Assembly: GCA_026770585.1 (NCBI GenBank)
Contig: MU646555.1
Span: forward strand, 144,557-158,170
Length of the DNA: 13,614 nt
Direction of reading: 5' to 3'
Origin: Baffinella frigidus
Lineage: Eukaryota; Cryptophyceae; Cryptomonadales; Baffinellaceae
Of the stretch, positions 5,702 through 12,800 are shown piece by piece; positions within the stretch are counted from its first letter, which is position 1; the number at the start of each line of letters is the position of its first letter. Both the position numbers and the translations under genes were made by a program. The notes under the pieces are model-generated. The model searched no databases. It worked only from the letters and a program-made list of their open reading frames with translations, and was not told the origin of the DNA.

Positions 5702-7643
5702 TCAGCCCCCGTGTAGAGTGCTGATGAAGGTCAAGCAATCGTTTGGTTCCACACCTGTGGCGTCGCGGGGGAAACTCAGTGTGCGGGTTTTTTTTGTAGG
5801 ACGAGCCCGCCTCGGGCCGTTGGTACTCGGGATGTTCTGTTTCGCGACGCGTCCATCTAAAATATTGCTGGTACGAATCCTGGTGTTTTACACCCTCAAC
5901 GTATGAAATGGCTCCAAAACGGCTCCAAGCCAACATCTGCGATAGAATCTACAGAGGTACCTCGCTCATAAGAAACAGACCCTCCCTAGGACCCTACAGT
6001 AGGACCATGCCTAGGGCCCTATGGTGGTCCTAGGGGGGGGGCGGTTTCTTATGAGCGAGGTACCCCTTTATTAGGTGGCGAGACTAGCTCGGCGTGGTGG
6101 TCGGTCTTCTACACGATATCAAAGCCTAGCTGCCTCAGACTATTTGAACTCACCAGATTGGTGGGCCCGGGCTCTTTCCCGCTCCAAACTTGAAGGATTT
6201 GTACCGCAAACTCACCATGTTGACTTGAGAATAGGCGGTCAACCCGAGTGAGGCAGAGCTACAAAGCAGGGCCTCTTTGTCGTGCAAATTGTGCAGCGCT
6301 CTTGGGCAACAGTGCCACTCGAGAATGCTAGAGGGGCCTATTTATATGTGGGGTTGTAGACATTTGTACCAGGATAAGGTGTTCCAACCTCGTAACCCGC
6401 CTATCCAGGGCGTCAGTGGCTCCAAGGGCAATGAAAGTTACTACACAAATGCTACATATAAAATCATCTTGGTTTTAAATAGGCCCCTCTTGCATTCTCG
6501 TGTGGCGACTGAGTATCGGCACAGGGTCTGGCATTCTTCACGCGCATGCTTTCGAAAGTGCGTGTTATGTGCACACGCAACATTATCAAGGCTAAACCTC
6601 CAACCTTCAACGTGCACACGCAGCAGTCTCAAGGCTAAACCTCCAAACCCTCAACCCTCACCCCTCACCCCTCACCCCTCACCCCTCACCCCTAAATTAT
6701 TCCCAGCCGGTGGACAACAGGAGGTCTCGAGAGAAGGCCCTCACAGTAGTCCAGCCCGCCGCACAGCTCCCAATCCGCATCGTTCACCAGCACCAGAATC
6801 TGCGTCCGAGAGGAAAGGTGTGAGCGATATACCCCCTGGAGACCGGTGTGTCTCCACTTCACTTTTGGTCACGTGGGTCGTGCTGGACGGATGGCTCAGT
6901 GGTTGAGGCGAGAGATTATCTCCTCAAAAGGTGCGTTTATTAAGGATCCTCCAGGTTGCGGCGTCCGCGAAGAGAGACACGTCTGTATCAAGCTACTGAC
7001 GCAGGTCGAAACTGCAAATGCAATCAAATGGCACCACGCGAATCGACCAGGAACGCGGAATCGGGAAGGTGGCGGGCGGGTGACCCCCCAGGTCCTCAAT
7101 GAGGGCCTGTCCTCGGGCTGTCTAGCACGAAACCACGGTGTGAAGAAGGAGGGGTCAGACGCACCCCGGGGCGCACAGTCTCGCCTTGGAGAAACATCTC
7201 CGGACGCTCGTTGACATGCTGGTCCTGCGGAGTCAAGCGAAAATAAGGGGCCATGCGGTTGGGTACGACGGCCGCTGCGTCCGATGTGAGCAGGCACGGA
7301 TAGTGGGGGTCTCTTGTGCGCAGAATCGAGGATGGGATTCGTGGTACTGCGGCGACAGCTGGGATAAGGGGGGATCGTGCCTTGATGTGAGCGATCACGT
7401 CTCGCACCGTGAGCTCCGCCGAACCGGCTGGAGTGGGGACGCTCGCGAGGATCTCCTTCTGCCCCCCGAACAGCAGCTCCAGCCCGCCGCTGCCCGCCCG
7501 GTTCACAGCACGTCAGTCGACTCCTGCGCTCAATTGGATCGCGTGGGAAATCGTTCCCACACCCTGGGGGGCTCAGCTGGCAAGGGCAAAGTGTTTGGCC
7601 GCAGGAGCGCGCGACCTCACCTGAACTGCACCTTGACCTGCAT
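5702..7643 (-). CDS. URM1: URM1, ubiquitin-related modifier 1 (five exons)
   Basis: Minus-strand exons: 7643-7621, 7489-7381, 7224-7165, 6799-6745, 5754-5702; 300 nt, 99 residues, against 99 in yeast and 101 in human. The start MQVKVQFSGGLELLFGGQK matches the family's first beta strands. NERPEMFLQGETVRPG and ILVLVNDADWELCGGLDY are the most conserved blocks, and the end DCLTFISTLHGG carries the Gly-Gly tail. In the known pathway this tail is adenylated and thiocarboxylated by Uba4/MOCS3 and delivers sulfur for 2-thiolation of U34 in cytosolic Lys, Glu and Gln tRNAs through Ncs6/Ncs2; it can also be conjugated to proteins. Donors are GTGAGG, GCACGA (see findings), GTGCGT and GTGAGG; all introns end in AG. 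Introns are 131, 156, 365 and 990 nt; the last holds several element relics. Exon 1 is only 23 nt. ATG at 7643 is the only start that gives the conserved beta strand. Confidence 0.93.
5951..6067. mobile_element. GTACAGGGG-type MITE copy inside last URM1 intron
   Basis: The arms AGAGGTACCTCGCTCATAAG and CTTATGAGCGAGGTACCCCT flank a CCTAGG-rich centre, as in 5060-5182 and 5233-5356. The outermost ends are worn. It lies within the 990-nt URM1 intron. Confidence 0.85.
6126..6261. mobile_element. TAGCTCTGCCTCA-type element, fullest copy
   Basis: The left end CTAGCTGCCTCAGAC pairs with the right end GTGAGGCAGAGCTA. Inner blocks CTCCAAACTTGAAGGATTTG, GTACCGCAAACTCACCATG and TTGACTTGAGAATAGG recur in 8725-8877, 3185-3425 and the half-copies at 120-165 and 795-855. 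About 136 nt, non-coding, within the last URM1 intron. Confidence 0.85.
6311..6475 (+). repeat. CACTCGAGAATGCT repeat plus TACTACAC half-element
   Basis: 6311-6400 matches 1967-2050. At 6430-6475 the core GCAATGAAAGTTACTACACA is a lone half of the 1737-1879 family. The open frame across it is not supported by composition. Both lie in URM1 intron 4. Confidence 0.75.
6638..6692 (+). repeat. CCCCTCA 7-mer tract
   Basis: CCCTCACCCCTCACCCC repeats, G-rich on the URM1-sense strand, lie about 50 nt inside the last URM1 intron. An imperfect duplicate of GTGCACACGCA...AAGGCTAAACCTCCAA precedes it (6570-6605 and 6611-6648). Confidence 0.8.
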
Positions 7644-7686
7644 AGGTGGGCTGTGGGGTGGTGTCTTGTGGGATGTGGCCCCAAAG
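7644..7686. promoter_or_regulatory. 43-nt gap between divergent start codons
   Basis: URM1 starts at 7643 on the minus strand and the SH3 gene at 7687 on the plus strand. No TATA box is seen; the strip is GT-rich on the plus strand. Any shared promoter must overlap the coding regions, or the 5'UTRs overlap. An out-of-frame ATG at 7673 would precede the chosen plus-strand start unless transcription begins downstream of it. Confidence 0.5.
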
Positions 7687-8582
7687 ATGGACCTCTCCAC
7701 AAGTGGACTGAGCACTCGCCGCTCTCGAGGGGGGGTATTTCACAAGTCAACTTGCACAGGTTTTTCACAAGAGCTGGTGGATTTTCGGCCAAAAGTGGAC
7801 AAACAGCTCCAAGAACGCACAAACGGCTCCAAGAACGCACATCGAATTCCCCCCCCGAATTTGGGTCCACACAACAGGAGGGCTTGTTGAATTGTGTTGC
7901 AGGAACTCAGGGGATGCCCCGGCTGTTTGATGTGGCGCCGCACATCAGCGACATCGAGGCGGATCACGCTCGCTCGTCGCGGCAGTCTGCCGGCAGCGAC
8001 CCCCTCCGCAGCCTCCTCGGGGGAACAAAAGTACATACTGGTTCCCCCGAGGCCCTCAAGTCGGCGGGGAATGTATTCTCCCTGTACCGCTTCGAGGCAG
8101 GGCCGGAAAACCAGGCGGCGCTGAGCGCGTCGGGCCTCCAGGGAGACTTGCTGTCGTTGATCGTGGGTGACGTCGTGCAGGTGCACCACAAGGTTTTTCT
8201 CCCCATCGTTCCGGAACTCCCACGGCCCCCTCAGACAGAACTCCCGTGAAAGATTATTCCGCCGACTTGCCTGCAGCCCCCCCGCCCCCCCGCTCTGCTC
8301 ACCCGCTCTGATCCACCGCATTCGCCGCCGTGATTTGAAACGCCCCTCCCTCCACAGCACGAGTCCGGGTGGTGGTTCGGGTCCAAATTCGGGGGGCAGA
8401 GCGGGTGGTTCGCAGCGTCCTTCACGACGGGGACTAGATTCCAACCGTACGTGCGCAAGGGGAGGAGACGGCATCGCGACAGGTCGTCCATCAAGCGGGA
8501 GCAGCTGTCGGCGGTCAGCGAGGATGGCGTGATGGAGTTCTACGAAAGGTCCGACTCCTATGATGCCAGAAGCTCACGCTAG
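7687..8582 (+). CDS. Small SH3-domain protein (three exons)
   Basis: Exons 7687-7759, 7903-8192 and 8358-8582 give 195 residues, ending TAG. The SH3 domain spans about residues 82-145 and is split by the second intron (GTTTTT...CCACAG, 165 nt, phase 0): FSLYRFEA corresponds to the ALYDY strand, GDLLSLIVGDVVQV to the acidic and diverging strands, and ESGWWFG...GGQSGWFAASF to the Trp and 3-10 helix strands. A ~14-residue insert follows the first strand. The Trp pair is present, but the usual groove Pro and final Tyr are Ala and Phe. A basic stretch (RKGRRRHRDR) and acidic tail follow. SH3 domains normally bind Pro-rich peptides; the partner is unknown. ATG 7687 has a strong context (AAAGATGG), and its exon (donor GTTTTT at 7760) enters the next in phase. 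An alternative start is ATG 7914, giving 167 residues. Confidence 0.8.
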
Positions 8583-8596
8583 CGGACCCCTTAGAA

Positions 8597-8677
8597 TACG
8601 GTAGGAACCCCCCCTCCTCCTACGACTTTTTTTTTAAAAATGACTTTACAAGTCGTAGGAGGGGGGCTCCTACCGTA
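8597..8677. mobile_element. Inverted repeat, TACGGTAGG/CCTCCTACGACT arms
   Basis: Arms 8597-8627 and 8651-8677 pair with a 3-nt gap around a T9/A5 loop; the outer TACGGTAGGA resembles the palindrome at 1-82. It begins 15 nt past the SH3 gene stop, so it may form the 3'UTR hairpin of that transcript. Confidence 0.8.
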
Positions 8678-8724
8678 GGCAATCCGTAGGCTCTAAGTAC
8701 CTCGCTGGCATTAGCTTTTTGCAT

Positions 8725-8877
8725 TACCTAGACTCAGTCTCACTCGAGGGCGGCTATTTGATCTCGCCGATTTGGTTACACCCAGGCTCTTCCCCGCTCC
8801 AAAGTTGACGGATTTGTACCACACACCAAGCATGTCAACTTATTCATAGGCAGGGAACCCGACTGAGGCAGAGCTAG
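8725..8877. mobile_element. TAGCTCTGCCTCA-type element, diverged copy
   Basis: It shares CGCTCCAAAGTTGACGGATT, TTGTACC, CATGTCAACTT and the right end TGAGGCAGAGCTAG with 6126-6261. The left end is degraded (CTAGACTCAGTC). Confidence 0.8.
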
Positions 8878-8948
8878 GTCCTAGGACTCTCCCCTAGAAA
8901 ACCTTCGTTTGCTGCAACCTGTTTTGTACCGCCGAGTCCTCGCTCGGT

Positions 8949-9049
8949 CTGAGTTTGATTCTGGCTCGTCCTTAAAGCTTTCTACTCGCCCTTATGTACT
9001 GGATTTCTGCTCTTCAATACTTTTAAAGGCGAGCCAGAATAAAACTCAG
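8949..9049. mobile_element. Inverted repeat CTGAGTTTGATTCTGGCTCG
   Basis: The left arm at 8949 pairs with CGAGCCAGAATAAAACTCAG ending at 9049; the inner TTAAAG and TTTAAA also pair. It is followed by GCAGAGCTAG, the end motif of the neighbouring family. Non-coding. Confidence 0.8.
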
Positions 9050-9119
9050 GCAGAGCTAGATAGGTTCTGGAATCCTGGCATGGCCCCGCAGCGCTGAGCA
9101 GACCAGAATTTCACCTGCT

Positions 9120-9665
9120 CTGTGTTTGGGGTTTCGGGTAAGGGGTGCATGGGGTAGAGTTTAGGGTGTAGGCTTTAGGGTTAGGGTTTCAGGGGGTAGA
9201 TTTTAGGGTTGAGGGTTGAGGGTTTAGGGTGTAGGGTTTAGGGTAGGGGGGTAGGGGGTAGAGTTTAGGGTGTAGGGTTTAGACGGTACCGTTGAGTCTC
9301 GAGTCTCGAGGCTGAGTCTCGAGTCTCGAGGCTCGAGTCTCGAGACGTGCCGCTTGAGTCTCGAGGCTCGAGGCTCGAGGCTCGAGGCTCGAGGCTCGAG
9401 TCTCGAGTCTCGAGTCTCGAGGCTCGAGGCTGGAGGCCTCGAGACTTGCCGCTTCCCATCGAGGCGTCTCCGGGAAACCGTGTTTCAACTTTCCACCATC
9501 ACCCCTCACCTACACCCTACACCCTAAACCCTACAAACCGCCCCCCCCCCTCCCCCCCCACCCACCCACGGCAGCACATCTACAGATCCCACGTGCAACC
9601 CAAACCCCAAAACCCCCAAACCCCCAAACCCTCAAACCCTCAAACCCGAAACCTCCAACCCCCAA
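9120..9665. repeat. Telomere-like tracts in opposite orientation flanking a CTCGAG array
   Basis: 9120-9290 is GGGTTTAGGG/GGGTGTAGGG (G strand). 9294-9441 is a tandem array of GAGTCTCGAG and GCTCGAG units. 9500-9665 is CCCTACACCCTAAACCC and then CCCCCAAACCC (C strand). The composition switches strand across the array. Open frames such as S-R-L-E-T-R or P-K-P-Q-N-P repeats are artefacts. Confidence 0.9.
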
Positions 9666-9689
9666 ACCCCGCTAATAAGCCACGTGGCC

Positions 9690-9755
9690 ACGTGGCAGGG
9701 TGGATGAGGCATTGGTGGGCGAGGATTCTCGCGTGGAGGATTCTGAGGCGGGCCC
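9690..9755 (+). repeat. Upstream echo of gene 4 exon z (acceptor plus exon start)
   Basis: It matches 9793-9858 at 60 of 66 positions, including ACGTGGCAG. The reading GVDEALVGEDSRVEDSEAGP meets a TGA just after, so this copy cannot serve as a through-coding exon in that frame. Confidence 0.88.
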
Positions 9756-9801
9756 ATCGTGACAACACTGATTATGGGTGCCGCAACTATGAACGTGGCA
9801 G

Positions 9802-9880
9802 GGTGGATGCGGCGGTGATGGGCGAGGATTCTCGCTTGGAGGACTCTGAGGCGGGCCCGGCGTCGGAGCATCGCGGCATG
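9802..9880 (+). CDS. Gene 4 exon z
   Basis: The acceptor is GTGGCAG ending at 9801. One base plus 26 codons (VDAAVMGEDSRLEDSEAGPA, SEHRGM) run up to donor GTAACC. It is acidic and Glu/Asp-rich. The start is echoed at 9690-9755 and the end at 10243-10270 and 10539-10554; in those downstream copies the donor would read GTGCGA. Confidence 0.55.
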
Positions 9881-12800
9881 GTAACCACTCGAGGCTTGAA
9901 ATGGGACTATTCTAAATGTGGGGTTGTTAAATTTAGTACCAGTCACGGGCAGGCGTGGTCACGTTGCGGGCGGAATTCCGCCCGCAACGTGACCAGGAAT
10001 TCCGCCCGCAACGTGACCAAACGCCCCCATGTGTATGAAAATTACTACACACCTCTTTTTTTTCTTCACTTATAAACGAATCTCTGTTGTAAAATAGTCC
10101 CATATCTAGCCTCGAGTGGAATACCGGAAGCTAATGCACGCGGGGGACTTATTTGGACGGGAATCTGGTACACAAAAATGCAATCAGTGTTTCCAAATGG
10201 TTGTCAAGTCTTGTGGTGTAAAATTTGTACCTGGATGCTGATGCCCGGCGTCGGAGCATCGCGGCATGGTGCGACGCGCCGAACAAATCCTGCACCATAA
10301 ACCGCAAGAACCAATAAACAATAAACCATAACCAATAAACAATAAACCATAAGAACCAATAAACAATAAACCATCAGCAAGAACCAATAAACAATAAACC
10401 ATAAACCATAAACCATAAACCATAAACCATAAACCATAAACCATAAGCCATAACTTATTAACTATACACAATTAACAATAAACAATAAAGAATAAACCAT
10501 ACACATTACACAATAAATGATAAACAATACAAACTAGACGGCATGGTGCGACGCACCATTCGAACCCTGTCTCCGTCTGATTTGGTCTCACCGCCTTATC
10601 CACGTCAGATCTGATGTCGTTTACTTAAGCATTCAAGGAATTTCCCCTGAAAGGTGGCAAACGTGGATGTTTCGAGCTCTCTGGTGTGGCGTGGATGCGA
10701 TAGCGTGCGATTTCGCGTCAGCAGTCCACCCTGGAGGCAACTTATGGGCAAAACGATGGTTTCTTAAGTCAACTCACATACAAATGCACTTGGAATCCGA
10801 GTGCATTTGTGGGAGATTGACTTAATATTTGCCCCCAAGCTGACTCCACGGTGGCTCGGGCATGTCCGCTATGCACACCTCGCGGGTGTCATCCACAATG
10901 CGAGACCAGCGTGCACGTGATGCGAATTGGTCAGACCCCACTCCAAAAGAAGAGTTGGGGTTCTCATTGCGTTTGGGGTGAATAGCCCAGTTGGTCCCAC
11001 GTTGGGTTATATTAGCACCCCCAGCAGCTGATACGGGTGGGTGGGTGGGTGTGGAAGAGCGCTGCCCACCGAGACAAAAGTCGAGAGTGGACCGCCGCAA
11101 AGAAAAAGTGGAACCTCTGTTAACTTAAGGAACGGTGGATTTCGAGGACAGGTTCTGCAGGTCACAGTTCCGGAGGGGCTTGTGGATGGACAAGACCTTA
11201 TCGTGCGGTTGCCGAACCAGGTGCTGGGGCAGTTGACTGATTCAGGGAGGGTGTGTACCAAGCCGAGGACGAGACTGGGCGGGGTTTGTACCAGGAGATC
11301 TGGTTTTAGTCAACTGCGGGAGACCGCTGTTTTGTTTAAATGTGGCGGGCGTCCTGTTCAGGGTCTTGAGATTTTACCGAATCAGTTGAAACTGAATCAG
11401 TTTGAAACGCCAGTGTGCTGTGCCTCGACTTTTGAGGGTTGTTGTTGTAGCGAGGGTGTAGCTTGACGAGGCCACATTAGTGAAAACCGCGTGCCAAAAA
11501 TGTGTTGAAGTTGCCGTGTAGCACTGGATTTTCTGCTGTATATGTATGGCGAGCCCAGATTTACTCAGACGGGGCGAGAGAGGGCTCCGAGGCGGGCTCG
11601 TTCCTTTCGACGTGGGCCTTGCGTGTGATACAGTCTTGTCACAGACTCTCACTCGCAGACTCTCACTTAGCACAGACTGTTGTATCACTCAATTCAAGGC
11701 TTCAGAGGCTATCTAGGACCTGTGTCGAGAGTACTAAAAATGAGAAGAGAGAGCGCTGCCAACCGTGACACACGCCGGAAGTCTAGCTCTTGATTTGGGC
11801 TCCTCATCAATTCGCCCCCTCCCCATTTCACGTGTCAATTTCCTGGGGGGGGGGCAAAATTTTCCTTGGAAATGGGGGGGGGGGGTCGAATTGATGAGGA
11901 GCCCAAATCAAGTGGGACAGAGCGATGAAGTGGAGAACGTCTCGCTCTGTTGAGTAAAACGGTATCTCGTCATTAAAACCATTTAGAGGTAGATGGACAG
12001 TTAATTTGTTCTCGAGATTCTTCTTTAAATCTAATAATGATGAGACCAGATTTAGTGGGACAGAGCTAGAACTTCTCAAAGTCTCAAAGAAAAGAGGAAC
12101 CTCCGTTGCTTGAGAATACTACCGAAGTACCTGAGGCAACCTTGGGGTTCAAGAAGCGATATGTGTGCAGCAGGAGGACGCGTGAGCATTCAACAAAAAC
12201 ACCTTGCACACCCTAAACCGTAACCTTTAATCCCGGGCAGGAGGAAATACGGGTGAAGCTACCGCGGAACGCGTTGTCACCCTAAACCTTAACCCCTAAG
12301 CCCGGTCCGGAGGAGATACGGGTGCAAACCTCGCAAACCCCAAACAGTGACGCACACCTCGCAAACCCCAAACTGTAACCCCTAACCCCGGGGCAGGAGG
12401 AGATACGGGTGAAGCTACCACCAAACGCGTTGCCGGGGAGCACTCTCGACGTCATCATCGACCGCCCGAGAGACCCTCCACATACGGTACCACCCACTGA
12501 AAACCCCACGTCCACCCAGCAGCGGTCGAGTTTCTTTTCGCCTTGAAACCAAGGCGGAATTCCGATTGGAATCCAGGGCAATCGATCAGAATCTGGTACA
12601 AATCGTTGAGAAGGACTGTATCCGTGAAGCCCCCGGTGGCTGCTGAGTGGAGGTTCCACCCAGTGAAACCCTCCACGCAAGAGTGTAGGGCTGACCTGGG
12701 AAAACAAGCCAGTTCACACGGAATTTGTAACAAATTTCTGAAATTTCGATTTTTCTGTGGGAAGAATGTCCACTTATGAACTTAAGAAATAGTCGAATTC

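Noticed and set aside
5601-5936. Open frames on both strands, about 87-101 codons
   Set aside because: The plus frame is antisense to URM1 exon 5 and its flanks, and the minus frame ends before the URM1 tail in another register. No splice or composition support.
6277-6906. 209-codon plus-strand frame
   Set aside because: It runs through a dispersed repeat, the CCCCTCA tract and the antisense of URM1 exon 4.
6885-6965. tRNA-like stretch (A-box-like TGGCTCAGTGG followed by a hairpin)
   Set aside because: No B box (GGTTCGANTCC), no matching acceptor stem and no 7-nt anticodon loop of normal geometry. It may be a decayed tRNA relic in URM1 intron 3.
6896-7870. 324-codon open frame on the minus strand
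   Set aside because: It overlaps URM1 exons 1-3 in part but runs through their introns in one frame; composition is Arg/Pro/Ser-rich and only the exon parts in other frames resemble a known family. It is a by-product of high GC.
9265-9509. Ser/Arg/Glu repeat proteins from the CTCGAG array
   Set aside because: All frames are open only because the 7-10-nt unit lacks stops; they are not genes.
10285-10530. CRISPR-like array of repeats and spacers
   Set aside because: Units are 7-14 nt with no unique spacers of constant length; it is an A/T-rich 7-mer satellite in a eukaryotic intron.
10822-11261. Minus-strand frames of 84-92 codons (one with RWSRIVDDTREV)
   Set aside because: The peptide looks protein-like, but no start/splice structure or homology could be supported and the plus frame is also open. 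Left unassigned.
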